A DNA stretch of 20,897 bases, from assembly GCF_901212495.1 (NCBI RefSeq), contig NZ_CAAKNY010000019.1:17810-38706 (forward strand), in the 5' to 3' direction. Shown in pieces: positions 1 to 7,606 of the stretch. The notes under the pieces are model-generated. The model was not told where the DNA came from and did no database searches. It saw only the letters and a program-made list of their open reading frames with translations. Position 1 is the stretch's first letter, and each line of letters opens with the position of its first letter. A program made the position numbers and the translations under genes. This DNA is from Collinsella aerofaciens. GTDB lineage: Bacteria > Actinomycetota > Coriobacteriia > Coriobacteriales > Coriobacteriaceae.

Positions 1-2
1 GC

Positions 3-683
3 CGGCGTGAGGGCGCCGGTCGCTACAAGGCCATGCAATCCATTATGGACTGGGACCGTTCGCGCCTGGTCTACCGCACCGTCAAGCGCGCCTTCGACAT
101 CGTGTTCAGCGGTGTCGTGCTTGCGATTATCGCTATTCCCGGCCTGGTACTGGCGGCGGCCATCCGCCTGGAGAGCGAGGGCAACCCGTTCTACAGCCAG
201 ATCCGCGTTGGCCAGACCCGCCCCGACGGCAGCCTGTCAACCTTCCGCATGTGGAAGTTCCGCTCCATGTACAAGGACGCCGACGAGCGCCTCGCCGAGC
301 TCAAGGAGCAGAACGAGATCGCCGGCGCCATGTTCAAGATGAGGGACGACCCGCGCGTCACCAAGATCGGCAGGTTCATCCGCAAGCACTCCATCGACGA
401 GTTCCCACAGTTCGTCAACGTGTTCCTGGGCCAGATGTCCGTCGTCGGCCCGCGCCCGCCACTACCCAACGAGGTCGCGGAGTACACCGAGTTCGACCTG
501 CAGAGGCTAGCGGTGAAGCCAGGTATTACGGGGCTCTGGCAGGTGACGGAGCGAAACTCCACCGGGTTCGACGGCATGGTCCGTCGTGATCTCGAGTACA
601 TAGCCAAGCGCGGAATCGTCATGGACTTCAAGATTGTCCTCCTCACGGTTCTGGAGGTCTTCAACGGAAGCGATGCTTACTAA
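3..683 (+). CDS. Initiating sugar-phosphate transferase (bacterial sugar transferase family), 5' partial
   Basis: Likely transfers the first sugar-1-phosphate onto undecaprenyl phosphate at the inner membrane face, starting the capsule repeat unit. The frame is open to the window edge. The ATG at 33 has only a weak ribosome binding site, and the residues before it (EGAGRYKA) look coding, so the true start probably lies just outside. One N-terminal hydrophobic segment follows [10 protein letters not shown], then come the family motifs KFRSM, the [15 protein letters not shown] block, SVVGPRPPL and [10 protein letters not shown]. The visible length of 226 residues fits the short catalytic-domain form (WcaJ C-terminal half, CpsE-like) rather than the long form with extra membrane helices. 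The sequence is GC-rich like the next gene. Its stop overlaps an ATG (TAATG at 681-685). The sugar carried cannot be told from sequence. Confidence 0.93.
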   Translation, partial: RREGAGRYKAMQSIMDWDRSRLVYRTVKRAFDIVFSGVVLAIIAIPGLVLAAAIRLESEGNPFYSQIRVGQTRPDGSLSTFRMWKFRSMYKDADERLAELKEQNEIAGAMFKMRDDPRVTKIGRFIRKHSIDEFPQFVNVFLGQMSVVGPRPPLPNEVAEYTEFDLQRLAVKPGITGLWQVTERNSTGFDGMVRRDLEYIAKRGIVMDFKIVLLTVLEVFNGSDAY

Positions 684-711
684 TGCCTAACTTTAATACC
701 CGATTCGAATC

Positions 712-715
712 GGAG
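712..715 (+). promoter_or_regulatory. Ribosome binding site that fixes the ugd start
   Basis: GGAG lies six bases before the ATG at 722. It favours that start over the in-frame ATG at 683, which overlaps the previous stop codon and has no comparable site. Confidence 0.6.
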
Positions 716-721
716 AAGAAA

Positions 722-1981
722 ATGAAGATTGCCGTCGCCGGTACCGGCTACGTCGGCCTGTCCCTCGCCGTCCTGCTTTCGCAGCACAACGAGGTGCACG
801 CGCTTGACATCGTGCCCGAGAAGGTCGAGAAGATCAACAGCTACGTATCGCCCATCCAAGACGACGAGATCGAGCGCTTCCTGGCGGAGGCCAAGGCGGG
901 GGAGCGCGAGCTCGACCTGCACGCCACCGTGGACGTGGCCGAGGCCTACACGGGTGCCGATTACGCCGTCATCGCCACGCCCACCAACTACGACTCGGAC
1001 AGGAACTTCTTCGACACGAGCTCCGTCGAGGCCGCCATCGCCGCCGTGCGCTCCGTGAACCCGGACGCCTGGATCGTCATCAAGTCGACCATCCCCGTCG
1101 GCTACACCGCGGGCCTGCGCGATAGGCTGGGCGACAGCAAGATCTTCTTCAGCCCGGAGTTCCTGCGCGAGAGCAAGGCCCTCTACGACAACCTGCACCC
1201 CAGCCGCATCGTGGCGGGCGCGCCCAAGGACGACCCCGAGGCCGTCGCGGCCGCCGAAAAGTTCGCCGGGCTGCTCGCGCAGGGCGCCGACCCCGCCGAG
1301 CTCGAGCGCGTGAACGCCAACGGCACCAAGGGCATCCCGGAACTCGTGCTGGGCACCACCGAGGCCGAAGCGGTGAAGCTCTTCGCCAACACCTACCTGG
1401 CCCTCCGCGTCGCTTACTTCAACGAGCTCGACACCTACTGCGAGGTCCGCGGCCTCAACACCCGCGACGTCATCGACGGCGTGTGCCTGGAGCCGCGCAT
1501 CGGCAGCCACTACAACAACCCCAGCTTCGGCTACGGCGGCTACTGCCTGCCCAAGGACACAAAGCAGCTGCTGGCCAACTACAGGGACGTGCCCCAGAAC
1601 CTGATCGAGGCCATCGTGGACGCCAACCGCACCCGCAAGGACTTCGTGGCCGACGAGGTGCTGCAGATGGTGTGGGACCGCGTGTACGAGGGCAAGCCGA
1701 AGCCGGTCGTGGGCGTGTACCGCCTGACGATGAAGTCCAACTCCGACAACTTCCGCGCGAGCTCCATCCAGGGCGTCATGAAGCGCGTGAAGGCGAAGGG
1801 CGTGCCCGTGGTGGTCTTCGAGCCCACGCTGGACGCGCCGGAGTTCTTCGGCTCAGAGGTGACCCACGACCTGGAGGCCTTCAAGGCCGGCTGCGACGTG
1901 ATCGTCGCCAACCGCTGGAGCGACGAGCTCGCGGACGTGGAGGACAAGGTCTACACGAGGGATTTATTTAAGAGGGATTAG
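722..1981 (+). CDS. ugd: UDP-glucose 6-dehydrogenase
   Basis: Oxidises UDP-glucose to UDP-glucuronate with two NAD+, supplying a uronic acid for the polysaccharide. I chose the ATG at 722: it has GGAG six bases upstream and gives the usual N-terminus [12 protein letters not shown], with the Rossmann G-x-G-x-x-G at residues 7-12. A longer frame from ATG 683 exists, but its extra 13 residues are not family-like. Other motifs seen are [24 protein letters not shown], the [15 protein letters not shown] helix, and [14 protein letters not shown], which places the catalytic cysteine at residue 275. The 419 residues are normal for the family. Codon use is strongly GC-ending, sharply different from the gene that follows, so this is probably the conserved edge of the variable capsule cassette. 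Confidence 0.97.
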   Translation: MKIAVAGTGYVGLSLAVLLSQHNEVHALDIVPEKVEKINSYVSPIQDDEIERFLAEAKAGERELDLHATVDVAEAYTGADYAVIATPTNYDSDRNFFDTSSVEAAIAAVRSVNPDAWIVIKSTIPVGYTAGLRDRLGDSKIFFSPEFLRESKALYDNLHPSRIVAGAPKDDPEAVAAAEKFAGLLAQGADPAELERVNANGTKGIPELVLGTTEAEAVKLFANTYLALRVAYFNELDTYCEVRGLNTRDVIDGVCLEPRIGSHYNNPSFGYGGYCLPKDTKQLLANYRDVPQNLIEAIVDANRTRKDFVADEVLQMVWDRVYEGKPKPVVGVYRLTMKSNSDNFRASSIQGVMKRVKAKGVPVVVFEPTLDAPEFFGSEVTHDLEAFKAGCDVIVANRWSDELADVEDKVYTRDLFKRD

Positions 1982-1984
1982 TGT

Positions 1985-2458
1985 ATGACGGAAAATTGCA
2001 AGGACATAAAAGTGTGCTTTGCCGCGTCATCAGGTGGGCATCTAGAGCAGTTGCTTGCACTTAAGCCCTTGATGGAGCGATATGACAGTTTCATTCTCAC
2101 CGAGAAGACTGCCTACGAGGCTAAGCTGCCCGTGCGGGCTCGCTATGTGCGCCAGGTGAATCGACACGAGGCGAGTTTTCTTCCACGAATGGTGGCCAAT
2201 GCCGTGAAGTCTCTTTGTTATTGGTACGCCGAACGTCCCGACGTGATTGTATGCACGGGGGTGCTGGCCACCATACCGTTTTGCCTAATCGGGCATGCGA
2301 TGGGCGCCAAACTTGTGTATGTCGAGTCTTTCGCGAAAACAGATTCGCCGACCATGACGGGAAAGCTGTTGAGCAAGCGCGCCGATCGTTTTTATGTGCA
2401 GTGGGAGTCGATGCTTTCCGTGTACCCCAACGCCCGCTTTGTCGGCGGCGTGTACTAG
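1985..2458 (+). CDS. Alg14-like glycosyltransferase subunit (PssD/CpsF type)
   Basis: Probably the membrane-associated, acceptor-binding half of a two-part glycosyltransferase, paired with the next gene as Alg14 is with Alg13. The signature SSGGHLEQLL begins at residue 15. A conserved central part follows (PDVIVCTGVLATIPF, then KLVYVESFAKTDSPT), and the protein ends in the typical short tail after a Tyr-x-Gln-Trp segment (FYVQWE). At 157 residues it matches the short bacterial homologues. It starts 3 bases after ugd and is followed by its partner 12 bases on. In streptococci such pairs add a beta-1,4-linked sugar to the lipid-linked first sugar. The donor here is unknown; glucuronate would fit the neighbouring ugd but is only a guess. 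Confidence 0.9.
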   Translation: MTENCKDIKVCFAASSGGHLEQLLALKPLMERYDSFILTEKTAYEAKLPVRARYVRQVNRHEASFLPRMVANAVKSLCYWYAERPDVIVCTGVLATIPFCLIGHAMGAKLVYVESFAKTDSPTMTGKLLSKRADRFYVQWESMLSVYPNARFVGGVY

Positions 2459-2470
2459 GGAGGTGGTCGC

Positions 2471-2962
2471 ATGATATTTGTCACTGTTGGTTCTCAGAAG
2501 TTCCAATTCGACAGGCTGATCAGGGCTGTAGATGCTCTTGTTGCGAGTGGCGTTGCAAAGGGCGGCGCTTTTGCGCAGACGGGGGCGTGCGCCTATGTTC
2601 CTGAGCACATGGAGCACGAGGCTTTTTTGGACCGTGAGGCCTTTCGCTCTCAAATGGATGCTTGCGATGTCGTGGTAACCCATGGAGGTACCGGCGCCAT
2701 CATCGGCGCTGTTAAGGACGGCAAGAAGGTCATCGCCGTTCCTCGTTTAGCCAAATACGGCGAGCATGTAGATGATCATCAGATTGAGATCGTTACGCAG
2801 TTTGGTGAGATGGGGCTTATAGAGCCCTGTTTGCACCCAGAGGGTTTATCCGAAGCTTATGCGCGTGTGACGACGAAGAATTACCTGCCTTATCGAAGTA
2901 ATACTGAGCATTTCTGTGCCGATCTTTCCGAGTACATCGACGGCCTGGGAGGCAACCGATGA
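2471..2962 (+). CDS. Alg13-like glycosyltransferase subunit (PssE/CpsG type, GT28 C-terminal domain)
   Basis: The nucleotide-sugar-binding and catalytic half of the split enzyme. It begins MIFVTVGSQKFQFDRL, the hallmark of the family, and contains VVTHGGTGAIIGAVKDGKKVIAVPR, the nucleotide-sugar-binding region of GT28 enzymes, followed by EHVDDHQIEI. Its 163 residues equal the usual length for this subunit. A strong ribosome binding site (AGGGAGG at 2457-2463) overlaps the stop of the Alg14-like gene, so the two should be translated in a matched ratio. Its own stop overlaps the next start by four bases (ATGA), pointing to coupling with the ATP-grasp gene. Confidence 0.92.
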   Translation: MIFVTVGSQKFQFDRLIRAVDALVASGVAKGGAFAQTGACAYVPEHMEHEAFLDREAFRSQMDACDVVVTHGGTGAIIGAVKDGKKVIAVPRLAKYGEHVDDHQIEIVTQFGEMGLIEPCLHPEGLSEAYARVTTKNYLPYRSNTEHFCADLSEYIDGLGGNR

Positions 2963-3846
2963 AGTTAAAAAAGCGAATTGCGCTATCTTTGAGAAATAGT
3001 CTGCGCTTTATTCCCGATGAAGCGTACATGAAGATGTGTTTTAAGGTGAAGCTCCGCTACGAGCCGGACTTTGAGCATCCAAAGACATTTAATGAAAAAA
3101 TTCAGTGGTCTAAACTGCATTACCATAATCCTGATTTGACTTTGCTTGCAGATAAGTATGGCGTTCGTTCTTTTATCGAAGAGCGTATTGGGTCAGAGTA
3201 CCTTGTGCCGCTTTACGGCGTATTTGATTCGGTAGATGATATTGACCTAGACGAACTTCCAGAGAAGTTCGTGCTTAAATGTAGTCACGATTCGCAAAGC
3301 ACATTTGTTTGTACAAACAAAGCTGAATTCAACTTTAACGAAGCAAAAAAACGCCTCCGGACTGCGCTTAATCGCAACTGGTTTTGGCAGGGTCGAGAGT
3401 GGGCGTATAAGGGAATAGCGCCGCATGTTGTCGCAGAGGCCTATCTCGATGAGCCCGGCAGGGAGACTCCGACTGATTATAAGTTCTATTGCTTTGACGG
3501 TAAGGCTGCTCTTGTTCAAACTGACGTTGATCGTTTTACCGCCCATGATATGCAATATTTCACACCTGACTGGGAGCCGCGCGGCGATATAGATCACGAA
3601 GTTTCAGACAGAAATCAGACAAAAAAGCCCGAGAATTATGAGCTTATGCTTGCGCTGGCCGAGAAGCTCGCGTTGGGTCTTCCGCACGTTCGCGTAGATT
3701 TCTATAACATTGCTGGAAAACCTTACTTTGGTGAAATGACGTTCTACACCGGAGGGGGATTCGATCCCTTCTATGCGAAAGAAGGACGTCCGGACCGACT
3801 CGATCGTGAGCTCGGAGAGTTATTTGCACTTCAAAAGCAGGGGTGA
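2959..3846 (+). CDS. TupA-like ATP-grasp protein
   Basis: Member of the ATP-grasp group found in polysaccharide clusters (Pfam ATPgrasp_TupA), often loosely named glycosyltransferase. ATP-grasp enzymes join a carboxylate to an amine or thiol using ATP, so a plausible role is attaching an amino acid or similar group to the sugar chain. Evidence: N-terminal HPKTFNEKIQWSKLHYH, then LADKYGVRSFIEERIG, KFVLKCSHDSQST, TDYKFYCFDGKAALVQTD, and near the C-terminus VRVDFYNIAGKPYFGEMTF with GGGFDPF, the metal and ATP-binding end of the fold. The 295 residues are normal. It overlaps the Alg13-like gene by four bases. The exact substrate is not known for this family member. A uronic acid made through ugd would be a chemically suitable acceptor (inference). 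Confidence 0.88.
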   Translation: MKLKKRIALSLRNSLRFIPDEAYMKMCFKVKLRYEPDFEHPKTFNEKIQWSKLHYHNPDLTLLADKYGVRSFIEERIGSEYLVPLYGVFDSVDDIDLDELPEKFVLKCSHDSQSTFVCTNKAEFNFNEAKKRLRTALNRNWFWQGREWAYKGIAPHVVAEAYLDEPGRETPTDYKFYCFDGKAALVQTDVDRFTAHDMQYFTPDWEPRGDIDHEVSDRNQTKKPENYELMLALAEKLALGLPHVRVDFYNIAGKPYFGEMTFYTGGGFDPFYAKEGRPDRLDRELGELFALQKQG

Positions 3847-3855
3847 GGGGCGCTC

Positions 3856-3993
3856 GTGCAAGGCCTTTCCCAAACCCGTTTGTTTGACGAACTAGCTATC
3901 ACCTCATCGGCAGGTTTTGCGCGATTTGGAACGATTGAAATGGATTATACGATGGGGAGCTGGTTGAAGCTTCCAACTAAAAAGGTGGCGTAA
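3856..3993 (+). CDS. Possible small protein bridging the gap before the GT4 gene
   Basis: A 45-residue frame begins with GTG at 3856 and ends with TAA at 3991-3993, whose last base is the first base of the ATG of the next gene. A ribosome-binding-like GAGGGG (3845-3850) sits five bases upstream and overlaps the stop of the ATP-grasp gene. The product would contain TRLFDELAITSSAGFARFG and end SWLKLPTKKVA. I recognise no family. The frame fills the only gap of its kind in the early operon with coupling signals on both sides, so it may be a real small gene or the tail of a lost one. It could also be chance. Confidence 0.3.
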   Translation: MQGLSQTRLFDELAITSSAGFARFGTIEMDYTMGSWLKLPTKKVA

Positions 3994-5063
3994 TGACGAA
4001 CGAGTCGAATCCACGTGTATTGATGATTGGGCCAAGCTTGTCTTCTCGCGGCGGTATGGCAACCGTTGAGCGACAACTTGTGGAGCGCTTGCCAAAAGCG
4101 GGTGTTCAGACGAAGTTCATTTCGACCTATGACGACTGCGGAAAATTCGGGAAATTGGTCATTGCGCTGACCGCGTTTCTTCAGTTTCGATTTTCGTTAA
4201 ATAAAACTGACATCGTTCATGTTCATATGGCATCTCGCGGTAGTTATATAAGAAAAAAGTTGTTTATTGATGCAGCCGACCGAAGGGGCGTTCCGGTTGT
4301 CCTTCATCTTCATGCTGCTGAATTTGCATTGTGGTTTGATAGCGAGTGCTCAGAAAAAGAGAGGCTTGACATCCACAATACTTTTACTCGTTGCGCCAAA
4401 GTCGTCGTTTTATCTAAAGAATGGAAGAACTTTTTAATTAATAGGAACGCATGCGACTCTGAGCGCATAGCAGTATTGAATAATGCTGTTGATGTGCCGT
4501 CCGAAAATACGACTGACTACTCGCTCAATACTGTTCTATTTATGGGCCGACTCGATAGTCGAAAAAGCCCAGATGCGATATTGCGTGCTGCAGTAAAGCT
4601 GCTTCCGTTGCATCCTGATGCCAAGTTTATTTTTGGCGGTGATGGCGATATCGCTGCCTATGAGAATCTTGCTCGTGAGCTCGGTGTTATTAATAGCTGC
4701 CGCTTTATCGGTTGGGCAACAGCTGAGAAAAAGATTGAGGCGTTTCGCGTTAGTAGCATATATTGCTTGCCGTCTAAAAATGAAGGAATGCCAATGAGCG
4801 TGCTGGAGGCCATGTCGTTCGGGCTTGCTACGATCTCTACGCCTGTCGGCGGCATTCCTCAGGTTATATCCGACGGTATAAACGGCATGTTATTTCCGGT
4901 CGATGATATTGATGCTTTGACAAAGATTCTCGATCGGTTGATGAGCGATACGGCACTTAAAGAGCGGATTGGCAAGAATGGTCGATCGCGCATCGAAAAG
5001 GCATTTTCTTTGGAGGCTTTTCTGAATCAAGTCAAGATGCTTTACGGAGAAGTTGTCGGATGA
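3993..5063 (+). CDS. Glycosyltransferase family 4
   Basis: A retaining GT-B enzyme that should add one sugar from a nucleotide donor to the lipid-linked repeat unit on the cytoplasmic side. The N-terminal half has SLSSRGGMATVERQLVERL, typical of the acceptor-binding domain, and IVHVHMASRGSYIRKK. The C-terminal half has VLFMGRLDSRKSPDAILRA, FIFGGDGD, RFIGWA and the E-x7-E catalytic motif NEGMPMSVLEAM (Glu264 and Glu272), then STPVGGIPQVI. The 356 residues are normal. AAGGTGG is present at 3982-3988, ahead of the ATG. Donor and linkage cannot be assigned. A short gap of 78 bases without a gene follows. Confidence 0.94.
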   Translation: MTNESNPRVLMIGPSLSSRGGMATVERQLVERLPKAGVQTKFISTYDDCGKFGKLVIALTAFLQFRFSLNKTDIVHVHMASRGSYIRKKLFIDAADRRGVPVVLHLHAAEFALWFDSECSEKERLDIHNTFTRCAKVVVLSKEWKNFLINRNACDSERIAVLNNAVDVPSENTTDYSLNTVLFMGRLDSRKSPDAILRAAVKLLPLHPDAKFIFGGDGDIAAYENLARELGVINSCRFIGWATAEKKIEAFRVSSIYCLPSKNEGMPMSVLEAMSFGLATISTPVGGIPQVISDGINGMLFPVDDIDALTKILDRLMSDTALKERIGKNGRSRIEKAFSLEAFLNQVKMLYGEVVG

Positions 5064-5141
5064 TTGTAAACAATTCCGCATCCAACTTGGCGCAGAAGAA
5101 CTCGCATTATTTCCCTTTATTACTTACGGTGGTGCAGAGGG

Positions 5142-5942
5142 TTGAATAATATCATTCATTATTGCTGGTTCGGCGGCGTTCCGCTCTCCGAGACTGCCGT
5201 GAAGTCGTTAGCTTCGTGGGAAACATTTGCGCCTGGGTTTGAGGTAAAACAATGGAATGAGGGAAACTTCGACTTTGCATCTTGTCCCTGGTCAAGGGAT
5301 GCGTATGCAGCGGGCCTGTGGGCATTCGTGGCGGATTACGCTCGCTTTAAAGTCTTGTACGAGTATGGCGGCATCTATATGGATGTTGGTAGCGAGCTCA
5401 TACGAGACATATCGCCTCTCATGGAAAGCATTCCTTTCACTGCAATCGAAGAATCATCGTTGACCGCCACTACTGGCTTGATTGTTGCCGTTGAGCCTCA
5501 TGACCCTGTAATTCGCGCATGTATAGAACGATATGAGTCGATGAAGTTCTCCTGTGATCCTGATTTTCTCGACAAGACCACGGTGAATGAGGTATTCACC
5601 GCTGAGCTTCAAAAAATCGGCTTTGAACGCGTGAATAAAGAGCAGCATTTCGGTGGCTGGCTTGCCTTGGACTCCAAAGCGTTCAACCCCGTTTACGGTT
5701 TCGGCGGTTATCACATCAAGCGTGAAACCTACAGCATCCATCGCTCTTCGGGAAGCTGGGTTGAGCCTAAATATCGCATCAAGCGGAAGGTTGTGCGTAA
5801 GTGTTCCCCTTTCATTGGGCGAAGGCTTTCGCAGATTTTGGGTCGAATTCTCATGGAGCTTAGTGACGGCGGCTTGGTTGTAGGAACTAAGAGAATCTTT
5901 GGCTCTGTTCGCGAAAAGATTGCTAAAGGAGAGAGAAGTTAG
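5142..5942 (+). CDS. GT32-like glycosyltransferase (DXD sugar-binding region family)
   Basis: Likely adds a sugar to the growing repeat unit. The start is a TTG: it gives the family's N-terminus (M-x-x-IIHYCWFGGVPL), no ATG exists further upstream before the in-frame stop at 5067-5069, and GAGG and GGTGG lie just ahead. The body has SLASWETFAPGFEVKQWNE, AFVADYARFKVLYEYGGIYMD and KTTVNEVF, as in capsular GT32 proteins. Oddly, the metal-binding DXD that usually follows GGIY reads D-V-G here (Asp81, Gly83), so the second aspartate is missing; the Glu85 next to it may substitute. The 266 residues are normal. The stop is two bases from the next likely start. Confidence 0.88.
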   Translation: MNNIIHYCWFGGVPLSETAVKSLASWETFAPGFEVKQWNEGNFDFASCPWSRDAYAAGLWAFVADYARFKVLYEYGGIYMDVGSELIRDISPLMESIPFTAIEESSLTATTGLIVAVEPHDPVIRACIERYESMKFSCDPDFLDKTTVNEVFTAELQKIGFERVNKEQHFGGWLALDSKAFNPVYGFGGYHIKRETYSIHRSSGSWVEPKYRIKRKVVRKCSPFIGRRLSQILGRILMELSDGGLVVGTKRIFGSVREKIAKGERS

Positions 5943-5943
5943 A

Positions 5944-6474
5944 GTGGGCGTATTCGCTAAAGATACTTTTCACTATTTTGGTTCGGAAGGTGTAAAGCTC
6001 GGCCGGCTATTGGGTGATTTTGGCTACCGCTATGTTTTCTATCTAAGGATGTGTCAAGCAGGGGGATTGCGAAAACTCCTCTTCACGCTTCCGAGGAAAC
6101 ATCTTTCCAGGAAGTGTGGACTCGAGATTTCGCCATCAACTCAAATTGGTGAAGGCTTCTACATTGGTCACCCCTACGGCATTACTGTTAACGCCGGCGC
6201 GAAGTTGGGCCGCAACGTGAACATCCATAAGGGGAGCACCATCGGCCAAGAAAACCGTGGCCATAGAAAGGGCGTCCCTACGATTGGTGACCGCGTATAT
6301 CTCGGTATTAATTCGACGGTTGCAGGTAATGTGACCATTGGAAACGATGTCTTTATTGCCTCCAATGCCTTTGTTAACCAGGATATTCCCGATCATTCGA
6401 TAGTCATTGGCAACCCGTGCAAGGTTATCGAAACCGATAACGCTACTGAAGGTTACATCATCAATTTGCTTTAA
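5944..6474 (+). CDS. Serine O-acetyltransferase-like hexapeptide acetyltransferase
   Basis: A left-handed beta-helix acetyltransferase of the CysE-related short type, here more likely O-acetylating a sugar in the repeat unit than making cysteine precursor, given its place inside a capsule operon. The hexapeptide repeats run from about IGEGFYIGHPYGITVNAGA through TIGDRVYLGINSTVAGNVTIG to VIGNPCKVI. His76 (IGHPYGI) and His107 (RGHRKG) occupy the positions of the catalytic and substrate-binding histidines of CysE. I chose the GTG at 5944, after an AAGGAG (5926-5931) somewhat far upstream. A longer frame from ATG 5899 would overlap the GT32 gene by 44 bases and adds residues that are not family-like. 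It gives 176 residues. Confidence 0.87.
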   Translation: MGVFAKDTFHYFGSEGVKLGRLLGDFGYRYVFYLRMCQAGGLRKLLFTLPRKHLSRKCGLEISPSTQIGEGFYIGHPYGITVNAGAKLGRNVNIHKGSTIGQENRGHRKGVPTIGDRVYLGINSTVAGNVTIGNDVFIASNAFVNQDIPDHSIVIGNPCKVIETDNATEGYIINLL

Positions 6475-6504
6475 CGAGCTTGTGAATAGTTAGGCGGAAA
6501 GATA

Positions 6505-7590
6505 TTGAAAAGCATAGGCATCCTCACATTTTCGAATACCGTAAATTATGGTGCTTCGCTACAGGCATGTGCTCTGCGCAGGACCGTGATGTCGTTGGGC
6601 TGCGACTGCGAAGTGCTCAATTACAGCAATAAAGAACTTGATGATCGGGAGTTGGGTACGCGCTTCTCGTTCAATCCTTCAGATGCTATTCGCTTTGTAC
6701 TTCGTAGGGGTTTTGAACGTCAAAGACTAAATTCGTTCGCTCACTTTGCCAAGTGCAACCTAAGCCTAACGGACAAGCTTGATAGGCAAGCTCTTGTTGA
6801 TAGAGCCAAGAGCCTCGACTGCGTTCTCATTGGCAGCGATCAGGTTTTCAATCCTCGGGTTAATGGCCACGACCCCGTCTTTTTGGGTGAAGGTATCGCT
6901 GAAGTTACAAAGGTCGCGTCTTATGCTGCCAGTTTGGGGGATGCGACGGCGGAATCCATTTCGGCATGCGATGAAGGCGCGGCCGACAGGCTGGAAAAGT
7001 TCACTGGTCTTTCCGTTAGGGAGCCGAGCTCTATGAAAGTCCTTAGCGATATGGGGCTCGAATCTGTATTTATGCCCGATCCGACCCTGCTTCTTACGGG
7101 CGATGACTGGTCGGCGTTTGCCTCAGATGATGGCTTGGATACGATGCCTCAATCCTACGTGCTACTTTATACGCTTAACTCTGAGCAAAAACTCGTGGAT
7201 CAAGCTAAGAAGATCGCCAGCGAGCTCGGCGTTCCTGTCGTCTGCATTCATTACAACACGAAGAAATTCCCCGGCATGATTAACGTAAGGGGTATCGGTC
7301 CGGCTGCTTTCTTGAAGCTTGTTAGTGAGGCGTCCTTTGTTTGCACAGACTCCTTCCACGGCGCCTGCTTCTCCGTGAATTTCAATAAGTCGTTTGTCGT
7401 TAAAACGTCGGACTCCGCCGTTCAGAGCAATGTCAGGATTACCGACCTGCTCGCACGTTATGGAATTGAGGATTGTCTGTATCGAGACGGGGTCGTTGCT
7501 TCGGCTGTTGACTATGGTCATACAAACCAGACACTCTCACATGACCGTGAAACAGCGCGTGCCTTTATCGCTCGCTGCATTGGATTGTAG
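6505..7590 (+). CDS. Polysaccharide pyruvyl transferase family protein
   Basis: Probably adds a ketal-linked pyruvate from phosphoenolpyruvate to a sugar, giving the polymer acidic groups (CsaB/WcaK family, PF04230). The N-terminus (KSIGILTFSNTVNYGASLQA) is the classic family start, which requires the TTG at 6505; GGCGGA lies upstream at 6493-6498. Further motifs are VLIGSDQVFNP, KVASYAASLGD, LSVREPSSMKVL, MPDPTLLL and, close to the C-terminus, FVCTDSFHGACFSV (His285). The 361 residues are normal. The family also contains members with unproven chemistry, so pyruvylation is inferred. A ferredoxin/FrhB-like gene occurs three genes downstream; I recall these two families occurring together in other surface-polysaccharide clusters. 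Confidence 0.93.
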   Translation: MKSIGILTFSNTVNYGASLQACALRRTVMSLGCDCEVLNYSNKELDDRELGTRFSFNPSDAIRFVLRRGFERQRLNSFAHFAKCNLSLTDKLDRQALVDRAKSLDCVLIGSDQVFNPRVNGHDPVFLGEGIAEVTKVASYAASLGDATAESISACDEGAADRLEKFTGLSVREPSSMKVLSDMGLESVFMPDPTLLLTGDDWSAFASDDGLDTMPQSYVLLYTLNSEQKLVDQAKKIASELGVPVVCIHYNTKKFPGMINVRGIGPAAFLKLVSEASFVCTDSFHGACFSVNFNKSFVVKTSDSAVQSNVRITDLLARYGIEDCLYRDGVVASAVDYGHTNQTLSHDRETARAFIARCIGL

Positions 7591-7606
7591 GTGTCGTTTC
7601 TGGCTT

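Noticed and set aside
683..721. ugd starting at the ATG overlapping the previous stop (TAATG)
   Set aside because: It adds 13 residues not found in the family, while ATG 722 has a good ribosome binding site and the normal N-terminus.
680..1510. Long open frame on the minus strand (276 codons) opposite ugd
   Set aside because: It is a shadow of a GC-rich gene: the plus strand encodes a complete UDP-glucose dehydrogenase, and the minus product is low-complexity Val/Gly/Glu-rich without family features.
5899..5943. Earlier ATG start for the serine-acetyltransferase-like gene
   Set aside because: It would overlap the GT32-like gene by 44 bases and add a basic stretch not seen in the family; GTG 5944 fits better.
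7394..7606. N-terminal extension of wzx into the pyruvyl transferase gene
   Set aside because: The extension overlaps conserved pyruvyl transferase sequence in another frame, and the flippase family begins at the residues after 7607.
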